From Robiginitomaculum sp. (GTDB lineage: Bacteria; Pseudomonadota; Alphaproteobacteria; Caulobacterales; Maricaulaceae), in NCBI GenBank assembly GCA_021776525.1, contig JAJFFT010000006.1, forward strand, positions 124,001 to 188,000: a stretch of DNA of 64,000 nt, given 5' to 3'. Made by a program: the position numbers and the translations under genes. Below the pieces are notes generated by a model. It did no database searches, was not told where the DNA came from, and saw nothing but the letters and a program-made list of their open reading frames with translations. Shown here piece by piece: positions 28,888-38,994 of this stretch. Position 1 is the stretch's first letter, and the number at the start of each line of letters is the position of its first letter.

Positions 28888-28971
28888 TTTTACAAAATAC
28901 TTGTCATACAAAAATGACACGTAAACGCTTATATCCTGTCATATTTTCATACATTCTGTCATATTTGTCAC
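28888..28971. promoter_or_regulatory. Putative operator cluster between the ScfR-type gene and aceA
   Basis: An inverted repeat TGTCAT (28902-28907), six-base spacer, ATGACA (28914-28919) is followed by direct copies TGTCAT at 28937-28942 and 28957-28962 and TGTCAC at 28966-28971. Nearby TTTACAAA (28889-28896) is one base from the TTTGCAAA element known for PccR/RamB-type regulators. The 149-base gap is very AT-rich. Binding is inferred. Confidence 0.5.
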
Positions 28972-29016
28972 AATAGTAAATTATATTATCGCATTTATAC
29001 AGCGCAGGAGAGCACC

Positions 29017-30309
29017 ATGAGCAACACAGATATTAACGCCCTGATCCCATCAGCCCCAAAAGGGCGTTATGACGGCATTGAACGCAATTACACTGCCGAA
29101 GAGGTCAAACGCCTGCGCGGTTCTGTACAGATCAGCCACACACTCGCAGAGCGCGGTGCCAATCGCCTGTGGGAGCTTTTGCAAACCGAGCCCTATATCA
29201 ACTCGCTGGGCGCTTTGAGCGGCAACCAGGCCATGCAGATGGTCCGCGCGGGCCTAAAAGCGATTTACCTCTCTGGCTGGCAGGTGGCCGCCGACGCCAA
29301 CGTCGCCGGTGCCATGTACCCTGACCAGTCGCTTTATCCGGCCAATTCCGGCCCTGAGCTGGCCAAGAAGATCAATCGCACTTTGCAACGTGCTGACCAG
29401 ATTGAGTGCTCGGAAGGTGGTGCCAAGCGCGACTGGTTTGCACCGATCATTGCCGATGCTGAGGCCGGTTTTGGCGGGCCGCTCAACTGTTTTGAAATTA
29501 TGAAAGCCTATATTGAGGCCGGTGCAGCCGGTGTGCATTTTGAGGACCAATTAGCCTCTGAGAAGAAGTGCGGCCATTTGGGCGGCAAAGTTCTGATCCC
29601 CACCAAAGCCCACGAACGTAATTTGCAGGCCGCCCGTCTGGCCGCCGATGTTAGTGGCGTGTCAACATTGGTGGTGGCCCGCACAGATGCGGAAAGCGCC
29701 AAATTGCTAACCTCGGATATTGATGAGCGCGATCACGAATTTATTGATTATGACGCCGGACGTACGCCAGAAGGTTTTTACCGCCTGAAAGGCAATGGCG
29801 TTGACCATTGTATCAAGCGCGGCCTGTCTTATGCCAAAGTTGCTGATCTTTTATGGTGGGAAACTTCCAAGCCAAATCTTGATGATGCGCGCCGCTTTGC
29901 CGAAGCCATTCACAAGGAATTCCCGAACAAACTATTAGCTTACAATTGCTCGCCCAGCTTTAACTGGGAGGCCAATCTGGACAAGGACACCATCGCCAAA
30001 TACCAACGTGAATTAGGCGCCATGGGCTATAAATACCAGTTTGTGACTTTGGCCGGCTTCCACAATCTTAATTACAGCATGTTCGAGCTGGCGCGCGGCT
30101 ATAAAGACCGTGGCATGGCCGCCTATAGCGAGCTGCAACAGGCTGAATTTGGCGCTGAAACCCACGGCTATACCGCCACCCGTCACCAGCGCGAGGTAGG
30201 CACTGGCTATTTTGATATGGTGGCCAACGCCGTTTCCGGCGGGCTATCCTCAACCACCGCACTTGGCGAATCCACAGAGAACGCACAATTCTCCAGCGCT
30301 GCGGAGTAA
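29017..30309 (+). CDS. aceA: Isocitrate lyase
   Basis: 430 residues. The active-site motif [15 protein letters not shown] carries the catalytic Cys185; [12 protein letters not shown] and [11 protein letters not shown] are further signatures. It splits isocitrate into succinate and glyoxylate, the first step of the glyoxylate bypass, used when the cell grows on acetate or fatty acids. AGGAG precedes the ATG by seven bases. It is transcribed away from the ScfR-type regulator and ends at a strong terminator that also serves the convergent TonB receptor. Confidence 0.97.
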   Translation: MSNTDINALIPSAPKGRYDGIERNYTAEEVKRLRGSVQISHTLAERGANRLWELLQTEPYINSLGALSGNQAMQMVRAGLKAIYLSGWQVAADANVAGAMYPDQSLYPANSGPELAKKINRTLQRADQIECSEGGAKRDWFAPIIADAEAGFGGPLNCFEIMKAYIEAGAAGVHFEDQLASEKKCGHLGGKVLIPTKAHERNLQAARLAADVSGVSTLVVARTDAESAKLLTSDIDERDHEFIDYDAGRTPEGFYRLKGNGVDHCIKRGLSYAKVADLLWWETSKPNLDDARRFAEAIHKEFPNKLLAYNCSPSFNWEANLDKDTIAKYQRELGAMGYKYQFVTLAGFHNLNYSMFELARGYKDRGMAAYSELQQAEFGAETHGYTATRHQREVGTGYFDMVANAVSGGLSSTTALGESTENAQFSSAAE

Positions 30310-30325
30310 TGACAGACCATAGCTG

Positions 30326-30360
30326 AAAAAGGCGCTGTGAATAATCACAGCGCCTTTTTT
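30326..30360. terminator. Strong bidirectional terminator after aceA
   Basis: A perfect 15-base stem (30326-30340 with 30345-30359) with a four-base loop, flanked by A-run and T-run on both sides. It lies between aceA and the convergent TonB receptor. Its inner stem GGCGCTGTGA/TCACAGCGCC is identical to that of the terminator after aceB. Confidence 0.92.
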
Positions 30361-30363
30361 GGT

Positions 30364-32592
30364 TTATGGAAGGTCGAATTTCAACTCCAACCCTAAAATA
30401 CGGCCCTTGTTCAGAGGCGCAAACGTTCCGCCGCCCAACACATTGGGCAGTTGCGTGTCACCGCCATGGGAAGCCTGGTTCAGCAGGTTTTTGCCATAAA
30501 GCGCGACGCTTATGCCATTATCCATGCCAAGCCCCAGATTAAAGTCTACCATGTTGACGCGGTTCAATGTGCCCAAATTGTTATCGGTGTAAAACGCCTG
30601 GCCCCGATGTGCGACGCTCGATTGCAGGCTGAGCAGGCCCAAATGGCCCAGCTCATACGTATAAACAAAACCCAAGCTGTAAACCCAGGGCGATAAACGC
30701 GGGATGCTTAAGGAGCGATCCGCATCGTCAACAACAGCATCGCCATTAAGGTCAAACAAAACCGTATCATACCGGCCATTGGTGTGACCCAGCGATCCCA
30801 ACAGGGTCAGATGGTCGCTGACAAAAACCTGCGCCTCGGCTTCAAAGCCCCAAATACGCGCATCGGCTGTGTTACGAATAATCTGCACCACACCGGCACG
30901 CGGATCGGCCAAATTGACCTCGCGCTGCAAATTGGCAATATCATTATAAAACACGGCCGAATTGATCCGCAGCTTTTTATGAGGCTCGACTTTGAGCCCC
31001 ACCTCAAACGCATCAATTCTTTCCTCGTCAAACGGCCCCGGTGCAACAAAAGGCGAGGTATTGCGCAGATTATAACCGCCCGAGCGAAACCCCCGTGTCC
31101 AATGGGCGTAGGCGTTCATCCCATCACGTGATGCGTAGGAAAACCCGATTTTGGGCGAGAAGTTTGACCATGTGCCACGATCATTAAAGTCCAGCGGACA
31201 GGTTCCGGCAATCACGTCGCAAGGGGCAGTGTTCAAGTTAATGGTGGCAATGTTGACCCGCTTTGCCTCATAGGTATAACGCCCGCCAAGGCTAAAAGTC
31301 AGGGCATTTGTGAGGTCATAATCGCCTTGCGCAAAAATGCCATAGGTATTCTGGCGCTGGTGTCCACCGCCAAAGAACCGCAAAAACCCATCAAAAATAT
31401 TGCGCGATTCCTGATAATTGATGTCTTGGGTAAAATAATAAAGCCCAGCCGTAACATCCAGACGATTGGCAAAACGCCCGGCATAGCGCAACTCGTTACT
31501 CCATTGGTTCTGGTTGATGCGGGTGTCGGACTGAAACAGTTCGCGCGGGCTGGCATCAATATCGGCACGGGTTTTATTGGCATAATCCCGAAAGCCAAGA
31601 ATATTTGTAATCGTGCCATTGCCAAAACCGATATCCCAATTGGTTTCGCTGATCAATTGGTCCCAATTGCTGTCATAAAAACCGTCTTCATTGATAGAAA
31701 ACCCAAACCCGCGACGATCAAAGTCAGAAGCAGGATTGGACACACCGCGACCATTGCGGTGACTTTGCGCGGCCGGGCCATCGCCGTCACTTTCGCCATG
31801 TTCGAAGCGCAGAATAAATTCCAGATCGGCGCTGGGCGTATAGATAATCGATGGGCGAAACATAAAAGTTTCAGCCTGTCCGAATGTACTGAAGGCATCG
31901 GGCTGGCCAAAAGCCGGGCCGCCTTGATAGTTTTTGAAATACCCATCGTCCTTGTTATAAAAAACCGACAACCTGGCCAGTAATTTATCTTTGATGACCG
32001 GGCCTGACACCGCGCCCATCAGATAAGCATTCTCGCCAGTGCCGCGAAGGCCAGACTCAATAGCGGTTTTGAATGATGCCTCAAACGCATCCTTGGGTTT
32101 TTTGGTATGCAGCAAGACCGCACCGCCTGTGACATTGCGACCAAACAATACCCCTTGTGGGCCTCTCAGTATTTCGATGCTGTCCAGATCAAAAACGTCC
32201 AGCACAACCCCCGATGTAATGCCCATATACATCCCATCGGCAAACACCCCAACGGTTGGATCAATCGAAGGGATTGAGCTGTTAATCCCAAGGCCGCGAA
32301 TAGAAAAATTGGCTGCGCCGCGCCATGTACCAATATCATCCAGCGAGACATTGGGGACAGAATAACTCAAGCTTTCCAGATCCGTGACATGCAACGCATC
32401 CAATTGCGGCGTACCAAAAGCTGTAATCGCCAGCGGGGCCGCGGCAATGCTGATCCCACCTGCTTTTTTTGTGGCCGTAATGATAATTTCATCACTTAGA
32501 GCATCTTGGCTTTGGGCCAGCGCCGCGCCCGCCGGGGCCAGCGCAATACTGGACACCAGACACAGCAATTTTGTTCTTTGAAGGTGATTCAT
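30364..32592 (-). CDS. TonB-dependent outer-membrane receptor (paralogue 1)
   Basis: 742 residues from the ATG at 32592 (MNHLQRTKLLC), with a signal peptide ending at AALAQ. DEIIITATKKAGG is the TonB box region; the plug has VPNVSLDDIGTW, FSIRGLGINSS and LRGPQGVLFGRNVTGGAV; the beta-barrel follows and ends at LGLELKFDLP. The plug sequence is of the large group whose ligands are mostly unknown (often complex carbon compounds). It converges on aceA and diverges from aceB; a second, very similar receptor occupies the same position after aceB. Joint use of the ligand and the glyoxylate shunt is a reasonable inference. Confidence 0.92.
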   Translation of the reverse strand: MNHLQRTKLLCLVSSIALAPAGAALAQSQDALSDEIIITATKKAGGISIAAAPLAITAFGTPQLDALHVTDLESLSYSVPNVSLDDIGTWRGAANFSIRGLGINSSIPSIDPTVGVFADGMYMGITSGVVLDVFDLDSIEILRGPQGVLFGRNVTGGAVLLHTKKPKDAFEASFKTAIESGLRGTGENAYLMGAVSGPVIKDKLLARLSVFYNKDDGYFKNYQGGPAFGQPDAFSTFGQAETFMFRPSIIYTPSADLEFILRFEHGESDGDGPAAQSHRNGRGVSNPASDFDRRGFGFSINEDGFYDSNWDQLISETNWDIGFGNGTITNILGFRDYANKTRADIDASPRELFQSDTRINQNQWSNELRYAGRFANRLDVTAGLYYFTQDINYQESRNIFDGFLRFFGGGHQRQNTYGIFAQGDYDLTNALTFSLGGRYTYEAKRVNIATINLNTAPCDVIAGTCPLDFNDRGTWSNFSPKIGFSYASRDGMNAYAHWTRGFRSGGYNLRNTSPFVAPGPFDEERIDAFEVGLKVEPHKKLRINSAVFYNDIANLQREVNLADPRAGVVQIIRNTADARIWGFEAEAQVFVSDHLTLLGSLGHTNGRYDTVLFDLNGDAVVDDADRSLSIPRLSPWVYSLGFVYTYELGHLGLLSLQSSVAHRGQAFYTDNNLGTLNRVNMVDFNLGLGMDNGISVALYGKNLLNQASHGGDTQLPNVLGGGTFAPLNKGRILGLELKFDLP

Positions 32593-32610
32593 TTCAGCAC
32601 GCCTCTCTTG

Positions 32611-32624
32611 CGTCACAGGTGACG
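32611..32624. promoter_or_regulatory. Palindrome near the start of TonB receptor 1
   Basis: CGTCAC-AG-GTGACG, a six-plus-six palindrome, lies 18 bases upstream of the receptor start codon in the 242-base gap shared with aceB. It could be an operator for the receptor gene. No second copy was noticed in the window. Confidence 0.3.
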
Positions 32625-32834
32625 GTTTTAATGATTTTTCAGATAAACTTGCCCTTTGAACAGAGATTGAACCAGTGCCAAATTCCTGTACAAATTGATA
32701 GAGACGCCGCTGTAATAACGATGCGTAGCAGATTAACAATCAGCCATGTTCAGATCATACACGGCGCACAAGAGCAACCGCCAGAACCGCCCACTTACAA
32801 GCGAGCATGGCTAGAATTTTCGATGAGGCCCACC

Positions 32835-34424
32835 ATGTCAAAACCTAACGAACAGATTGAAATCACTGGCACATTAGAGCCCGGCTTTGCCGATATTCTT
32901 AACCCGGATGCGCTGGCTTTCATTGCTGATTTGCACCGGCGGTTCAACCCGTCTCGCAAGACACTTCTGGACGCAAGACTGGCGCGGCAGGCACAGTTGG
33001 ATGGTGGTCAGGATCCTGATTTTGAGGCCATAAGCGCCGATATTCGCTCCGGCAACTGGCAGGTGCGCCCGGTACCGGAAGATTTACAGGACCGCCGTGT
33101 GGAAATCACCGGCCCGGTGGATCGAAAAATGATCATCAATGCGCTCAATTGCGGTGCAAAATGCTTTATGGCTGACTTTGAAGATGCCTCATCCCCCACT
33201 TGGGAAAACATGGTGCAGGGCCAGATTAACCTGCGCGATGCCAATGCCCGCAAGATAGACTTTGAGGACGCCGCGAGGGGGAAATCATACAACCTGAAGG
33301 CTGATCCGGCGGTGCTGATTGTTCGCCCACGCGGCTGGCATTTGGACGAAGCGCATATGCTGGTCGATGGCCAGCCCATGTCGGCATCACTTTTCGATTT
33401 TGGCCTATACCTGTTTCACAGCTATGAGGCCTTAAAAGATCTGTCCAGCGGACCCTATTATTACTTGCCAAAGCTTGAAAATGCCGCCGAAGCCCGGCTG
33501 TGGAATATGGTCATCTTGCACGCCCAAAGCACCCTTGGTTTGCCGGTCGGCACGGTACGCGCCACGGTGCTGATCGAGACCATCATGGCCAGCTTCCAGA
33601 TTGATGAAATTTTGTATGAATTGCGCGATCATATTGTGGGCTTAAATTGCGGCCGCTGGGACTATATTTTCAGCTATATCAAACGTTTTGCCAAACGTGC
33701 GGATCGCACTTTGCCAGACCGGGCCGAAGTGACCATGGCCTCCCCGTTTATGCATGCTTATTCGCGCCTGGTGATTGAAACCTGTCATAAACGCGGTGCC
33801 CATGCCATTGGCGGCATGGCGGCACAAATCCCCGTTAAGGGCGATAATGCGGCCAATGATGCCGCCTTTGCCAAAGTACGCGCCGACAAGGAGCGTGAAG
33901 TTAAAGACGGCCATGATGGCACGTGGGTGGCCCACCCAGGCATGGTCGCATTGGCCATGGAGGTGTTTGACGAACACATGCCTGCACCCAATCAGGTGGA
34001 ACGCCTGAACGGCTATAGCGCCAGCGCCGCTGATCTTTTGACGCCCAGTACCGGGACCATCACGCTTGGCGGTGTGCGCACCAATATTGAAGTGGGAATC
34101 CTGTATATCGCCTCATGGTTGCGCGGCCAGGGCGCGGCACCCATTCATAATCTGATGGAAGACGCCGCAACAGCGGAAATATCCCGCGCCCAGCTCTGGC
34201 AATGGCGGGTACACGGCGCAAAAATGGACGACGGACGCACCATTGATACGGCCCTGCTGGAACAACAATTCGCTGAAATTCTTGGGCAAATGCGCGCCGC
34301 ATGTGATGGAGCGCAATGGGGCGCCAGTCGCAATGAAGAAGCGGCCAGCGTGATGCGCGGGCTGGTCTTTGATGATGACTTTGCCGAATTTCTGACCTTG
34401 CCGGCCTATCAATTGATCAAATAG
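32835..34424 (+). CDS. aceB: Malate synthase A
   Basis: 529 residues from the ATG at 32835, which has TGAGG six bases upstream. The frame is open back to 32571, but a start there would give a protein far above the usual 530 residues. Signatures: CFMADFEDASSPTWENMVQGQINLRDA (metal and glyoxylate site), RPRGWHLDEAHMLVDG, ATVLIETIMASFQIDEI and LNCGRWDYIFSYIK. It joins glyoxylate and acetyl-CoA to malate, the second step of the glyoxylate bypass. aceA is 2.5 kb upstream on the same strand, separated from it by the convergent TonB receptor. Confidence 0.96.
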   Translation: MSKPNEQIEITGTLEPGFADILNPDALAFIADLHRRFNPSRKTLLDARLARQAQLDGGQDPDFEAISADIRSGNWQVRPVPEDLQDRRVEITGPVDRKMIINALNCGAKCFMADFEDASSPTWENMVQGQINLRDANARKIDFEDAARGKSYNLKADPAVLIVRPRGWHLDEAHMLVDGQPMSASLFDFGLYLFHSYEALKDLSSGPYYYLPKLENAAEARLWNMVILHAQSTLGLPVGTVRATVLIETIMASFQIDEILYELRDHIVGLNCGRWDYIFSYIKRFAKRADRTLPDRAEVTMASPFMHAYSRLVIETCHKRGAHAIGGMAAQIPVKGDNAANDAAFAKVRADKEREVKDGHDGTWVAHPGMVALAMEVFDEHMPAPNQVERLNGYSASAADLLTPSTGTITLGGVRTNIEVGILYIASWLRGQGAAPIHNLMEDAATAEISRAQLWQWRVHGAKMDDGRTIDTALLEQQFAEILGQMRAACDGAQWGASRNEEAASVMRGLVFDDDFAEFLTLPAYQLIK

Positions 34425-34437
34425 ACATTTGGATAGA

Positions 34438-34476
34438 AAAAGGGCGCTGTGAGTGATCACAGCGCCCTTTTCTTTT
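34438..34476. terminator. Strong bidirectional terminator after aceB
   Basis: A perfect 15-base stem (34438-34452 with 34457-34471), loop GTGA, T-rich tail TTTTCTTTT. It stands between aceB and the convergent second TonB receptor. The core GGCGCTGTGA/TCACAGCGCC is the same as in the terminator after aceA. Confidence 0.92.
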
Positions 34477-34492
34477 GTAACGTGTGGTTGTC

Positions 34493-36733
34493 CTAGTTCA
34501 GGTCAACTTTCAGTTCCAGACCAATAATGCGGCCCTTGTTTAGCGGCGCGAACGAGCCACCACCCAACGTTGCCGGCAATTGCGTATCACCGCCATGGGT
34601 CACTTCATTGAGAAGGTTCTTACCATACAAAGACACGGTCACATTGTTTTCCGTAGTCAGCGAGAGGTTAAGGTCCAGAATATCAGCACCATTCAGCTCG
34701 CCCAGATTGTTATCGGTATAGAATGACCGATCCCGGTGCGCAAAATTGGTCCGCAAGGACCAGGCACCAAGGCCCGGAATTTCACTGTTGAGCAAGAAGC
34801 CAACGCTGTAGGTCCAAGGGGCCAAACGCGGGATTTTCAAATCCTTATCTGCGGCGTTTAACGTCCCGTCGCCATTCAGGTCAAACAATACATTATCATA
34901 TTGACCATTGGTGTAACCAACTGAACCCAAAAGGGTAATCATATCCATAATGTAGATTTGAACTTCGGACTCAAAGCCCCAAATGGTTGCGTCAGCAGTG
35001 TTGCGAATGAACTGAACAACACCAGCCAGCGGGTCAGCGATGTTGATTTCACGCTGCATGTTGGAGATATCATTATAGAAAATCGCCGAGTTGATCCGGG
35101 CCATGCCATTAGGCTGGCCTTTGAAACCCACTTCGAATGAGCTGACTTTTTCTTCATCAAACGGTGTCGGCAGGAAAGCTGCTGAGGTGTTGCGGAAGTT
35201 ATAGCCGCCAGAGCGGAAACCCTTGGTCCAGTGACCATAGACATTCCAGTCGTCATTCGGCTCCCAGGTCAGGCCGACCTTGGGAGAGAAATTAGACCAG
35301 CTGTCTTTGTCGCTGAAATCAAAGGGGCACGTGCCCGTCAACACATCACAGGGCGTGCGGTTGAAAATCAACGTGGCGATATCGGCCCGTTTGCTTTCGT
35401 GCGTATACCGCCCGCCAAGGATCAAAGAAACCTGATCGCTGAGATCGTAATCGCCTTGGGCAAACGCCCCATAGGTTTTTTGTCTTTGTTGGCCACCGCC
35501 AAAAAAGTTCAAGCGGCCAAAGGCGATATTACGCGTTTCCTGATACATCGTATCCTGAGTGAAGTAATAAACACCGGTGGTCAGGTCGAACTTGTCACCA
35601 AAACGGCCTGCATAGCGCAACTCATTGCTCCACTGGTCCTAATCGGTGGCAAAGCTGGCATGGAAGAGCGGCAGGGGCGTTGCGTCAATATCGCTGCGCC
35701 CGGTGCCCAGAAAATCACGATAGCCAAAGATGTTGGTGATCGTGCCATCACCAAAGGCAACATCAATATTGGTTTCCAGAATGATCTGGTCCCAGTTATT
35801 GTCGTAAAAGCCATCTTCGTCGATCGAGAAGCTGTCGGAATTACGGTCAAAATTGGCGAACGCATTAGGGAATGTGCCGTTACGGCCGGGATGATTTTGC
35901 GAAGCCGGACCGTCACCATCGCTCTCGCCATGTTCATAACGCAGGATGAATTCGGTATTGTCTGTCGGTGTAAACACCAATGAAGGGCGGATCATGAAGG
36001 TTTCAGATTGGCCAAAGGTGCTGAACTCGTCAGGCTGACCAAAGGCTGGACCGCCTTCATAGTTTTTGAAATAGCCATCGTCCTTGTTGTAATAGGCAGA
36101 GACCTTGGCTTTCAGCTTGTCTTCGATCAATGGACCAGACACTGACCCCATCAGATAGTAATTTCCGCCGGTATTTTTAAAACCGGATTCGGCGGCCGCC
36201 TTGAATGAGGCCTGAAATTCGTCTGTGGGTTTTTTGGTGTTGATCAGAACCGCACCGCCGGTCACGTTACGACCAAACAGGATACCTTGCGGGCCGCGCA
36301 GCACTTCGATGCTTTCCAGATCAAACAGGTCCAGAACCACACCGGCATTAATGCCCAGATACATACCATCAACAAAAACACCCACGGTGGGGTCAATGGA
36401 CGGGATCGAGCTGTTAATGCCCAGGCCACGGATCGAGAAGTTAGCGACACCCGGGGTGGTGCCGATATCGTCCAACGAAACGTTAGGAACAGAATAGCTC
36501 AATGATTGCAGATCGCTGACATGCAGAACTTCAAGCTGTTTTTCGCCGAAAGCAGAAATCGCCACAGGCGCTTCCTGGATATTCGTGCCGCCGGCCTTTT
36601 TGGTGGCGGTAATGATAATTTCGTCTTCCAGCACGCTCTGGGCGCTCTGGGCGTTTGCAGTACCTGCACTGGTCAGCGCAAAGCACGAGGCTGCGCAAAA
36701 CATTGCAACCTTAAGGGAGTTTCTCGTCTTCAT
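34493..36733 (-). pseudogene. TonB-dependent receptor (paralogue 2) interrupted by one in-frame TAG
   Basis: The full frame would encode 746 residues, close to the 742 of paralogue 1. Signal peptide (ends at TANAQ), TonB box (DEIIITATKKAGG), plug (LRGPQGILFGRNVTGGAV) and barrel to LGLELKVDLN are all present and in one frame. Codon 365 is TAG (35641-35639) in the segment ATD-stop-DQWSNELRYAGR; paralogue 1 has NQNQWSNELRYAGR there, so the likely ancestral codon is CAG for Gln. No other stop or frameshift exists. AGGAAAG precedes the start at 36733. It may be a recent nonsense mutation, a sequencing error, or a read-through site; I list it as a pseudogene with that reservation. Confidence 0.8.
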
Positions 36734-36928
36734 CGACTTTCCTCTTTTCCTATGGTGTCCGTGTTTTAATTTTTATTGCCCCTTGGCAGGGTGTGTGTTT
36801 CATAACCATGTTTACTTATTATGGCCATAAAAACGCGGCCTTGTTCGCCTTAGGTCCGGTAGAAACTTGCCATCGTGGTAAAAATGCAACGGTATAGGCC
36901 GCATAAAGAACATTTCAGGGAGAATGCT
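36734..36928. other. Divergent intergenic region between TonB receptor 2 and ppk2
   Basis: 195 bases, AT-rich near the receptor side, holding the promoters of both divergent genes. I see no clear Fur box, palindrome or small gene in it. Confidence 0.5.
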
Positions 36929-37693
36929 GTGGGAAAGAAACGCATACCACGCAAACAATATGAACGTGAATTACGGGCGCACCAGATCGCTCTTGGGGCC
37001 ATGCAAAGGCGTGCGACAGAAGAAAACTGGCGGGTGTGCGTGGTTTTTGAAGGCCGCGATGCGGCTGGCAAAGACGGCACAATTAAACGCATTATCGAAA
37101 ACCTGCCGCCGCGTGATGTGCGCGCTGTGGCATTGCCCAAACCCACAGAACGCGAACAGGAAAGCTGGTATTTTCAACGCTACGTGCCGCATTTTCCAGC
37201 GCAGGGCGAGATCGTTCTATTTAATCGTTCCTGGTATAATCGCGCCGGGGTTGAACCGGTTATGGGCTTTTGTACACCTGCACAAAACCAGACATTTTTA
37301 CGCTCGGCGCCGCGCTTTGAAAAAATGCTGGCTGATGACGGCATAGTGCTGATCAAATATTGGCTGGACACTCCCAAGGCTGAACAGTTCAAACGGCTGG
37401 AAAAGCGCAAAACCGATCCCTTGAAAACCTGGAAGCTCAGCCCGCTGGACGCCTATGCACAATCGCGCTGGGATGATTACAGCGCAGCACGCAACACCAT
37501 GTTGCGCGAAACAGACCATACGCAGGGCCGGTGGAACATCGTTCAGGCCGTCGACAAACGCGCCGCACGCCTTGGCATTATGGCCGACCTTCTGCAACGC
37601 CTCTGCCCTGATCTTGCACCACAAACACCGAAACGGGAAGCTGTACGTCCCTTTGAGACGGACATGTTTGATGACGGAACACTGGCCCCATAA
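36929..37693 (+). CDS. Polyphosphate kinase 2
   Basis: 254 residues from a GTG at 36929, with GGGAGA seven bases upstream; an ATG at 36875 is in frame but lacks a ribosome site. VVFEGRDAAGKDGTIKRI is the Walker A loop, FNRSWYNRAGVEPVMGF the Walker B and lid region, and KRKTDPLKTWKLSPLD a conserved basic stretch. One-domain PPK2 enzymes transfer phosphate between polyphosphate and nucleotides. Which nucleotide is used cannot be read. It leads a tight rightward row (APC permease, thioesterase, map, radC); the permease starts two bases after its stop. Confidence 0.93.
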   Translation: MGKKRIPRKQYERELRAHQIALGAMQRRATEENWRVCVVFEGRDAAGKDGTIKRIIENLPPRDVRAVALPKPTEREQESWYFQRYVPHFPAQGEIVLFNRSWYNRAGVEPVMGFCTPAQNQTFLRSAPRFEKMLADDGIVLIKYWLDTPKAEQFKRLEKRKTDPLKTWKLSPLDAYAQSRWDDYSAARNTMLRETDHTQGRWNIVQAVDKRAARLGIMADLLQRLCPDLAPQTPKREAVRPFETDMFDDGTLAP

Positions 37694-37695
37694 GC

Positions 37696-38994
37696 ATGAC
37701 AAAGACAACATCTTCCCAGTCCAAATTGGGCCTGCCGGAACTGGTTGCCATGGGTGTTGGCGGCATGATCGGCGGCGGTATATTTTCGGTTCTGGGCCTG
37801 GCGGTTGGCATTGCCGGCCATGCGGCGCCTCTGGCCTTTCTCATCGGCGCGCTGATCGCCCTGGCGGGCGGGTATTCATACGTCAAACTGGCCCTAACGT
37901 TTCGCGATGATGGTGCCAGCTACACCTATCTGCTGCGCGCCTTTCCCAAGACCCCCTTTCTGTCCACCCTTGGCGGATGGACGGTGATTATCGGCTATGT
38001 TGGCACTCTGGCGCTCTATGCCTTTACGTTCGGCGCTTATGGGGCGGACTTATTGGGACAAGGCAGCAACCCGCCTTTTCGTATCGCTTTATCGGCACTG
38101 GTTCTGGTGTTTTTTCTGATCCTTAATTTACGCAGCACCTCAGACAGCGGTCGGGTCGAGGATATTATCGTTTACACCAAGATTGCCCTTTTGGGTTTTT
38201 TTGCTCTGGCCGGATCAGTGACCGTAAAAGCCGAGAATTTAACCCCCGTTCTCAACCATGGTCTGGCTTCTGTTTTCATGGCCGGTGCCCTGGTCTTTGT
38301 AGCTTTTGAAGGGTTCCAGCTGATCACCAATGCGCTGAGCGAGATGCGCGACCCGGACAGCAATGTGCCGCGCGGCATATACATCTCAATCACCGTTACC
38401 TCGGTGATTTATATTGTTCTGGCTGTGGTTGGTGTTGGCAATCTGGGCGAAGCACAATTGATCGAAGCCAAGGAATATGCGCTGGCCGCGGCGGCCCGCC
38501 CGGTGCTGGGCGAAGCCGGTGTGGTGCTGGTCGGTGTGGCGGCCTTGCTGGCCACCTCCAGCGCTATTAACGCCACCGCCTTTGGCGCCTCGCGCATGAT
38601 GGTGCAAATGGCCAAGGAAAAGCGCATGCCGGCCGTTTTATCCGGCCATAATGCAGCCGGTGCACCGCATATTGCAGTTTTTACGCTTATCGCCATGGCC
38701 ATGGCTTTTACTATGGCCGGTGGCCTGGAGGTCATTGCCGCATTTTCATCCATGACCTTTTTGCTGGTTTCCATCGGGGTCGCAGCGGCCAATCTCAAGC
38801 TTCACAAAGCCAGCGCATCATCCCCGCTTTTGATTGTGCTGGGGCTGATACTGATGAGTACCACAATTGCACTGCTGGTCCGGTATTTATGGGAAAATGA
38901 CCGCACAACATTGACGATTATTTTGGCGCTTTATATCATTGTTGGCCTTGCCGCGGCGTTCTATGAATTGCTACGGAGACGGCATGAACAATGA
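37696..38994 (+). CDS. APC-family amino acid permease
   Basis: 432 residues with about twelve hydrophobic segments. The first segment, GLPELVAMGVGGMIGGGIFSVLGLAVGIAGHAAP, has the GxGxIGxGIF motif of the APC superfamily; VAFEGFQLITNALSEMRDPDSNVPRGI is the conserved cytoplasmic loop; SAINATAFGASRMMVQMAKEKRMP is another family segment. The substrate is not readable. The start follows ppk2 by two bases and its end overlaps the thioesterase start, so co-transcription is likely. Confidence 0.87.
   Translation: MTKTTSSQSKLGLPELVAMGVGGMIGGGIFSVLGLAVGIAGHAAPLAFLIGALIALAGGYSYVKLALTFRDDGASYTYLLRAFPKTPFLSTLGGWTVIIGYVGTLALYAFTFGAYGADLLGQGSNPPFRIALSALVLVFFLILNLRSTSDSGRVEDIIVYTKIALLGFFALAGSVTVKAENLTPVLNHGLASVFMAGALVFVAFEGFQLITNALSEMRDPDSNVPRGIYISITVTSVIYIVLAVVGVGNLGEAQLIEAKEYALAAAARPVLGEAGVVLVGVAALLATSSAINATAFGASRMMVQMAKEKRMPAVLSGHNAAGAPHIAVFTLIAMAMAFTMAGGLEVIAAFSSMTFLLVSIGVAAANLKLHKASASSPLLIVLGLILMSTTIALLVRYLWENDRTTLTIILALYIIVGLAAAFYELLRRRHEQ

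Noticed and set aside
32571..32834. N-terminal extension of malate synthase A by 88 residues
   Set aside because: The extension overlaps the start of the divergent receptor and would make the protein far longer than the family; the ATG at 32835 has a well-placed ribosome site.
34493..35620. A separate 375-residue outer-membrane protein
   Set aside because: It has no signal peptide, and its first Met is internal to the barrel; it is the second part of the receptor interrupted by TAG.
30326..36733. Transposition as the cause of the receptor duplication
   Set aside because: No transposase, terminal inverted repeats or target-site duplication is visible around either copy.
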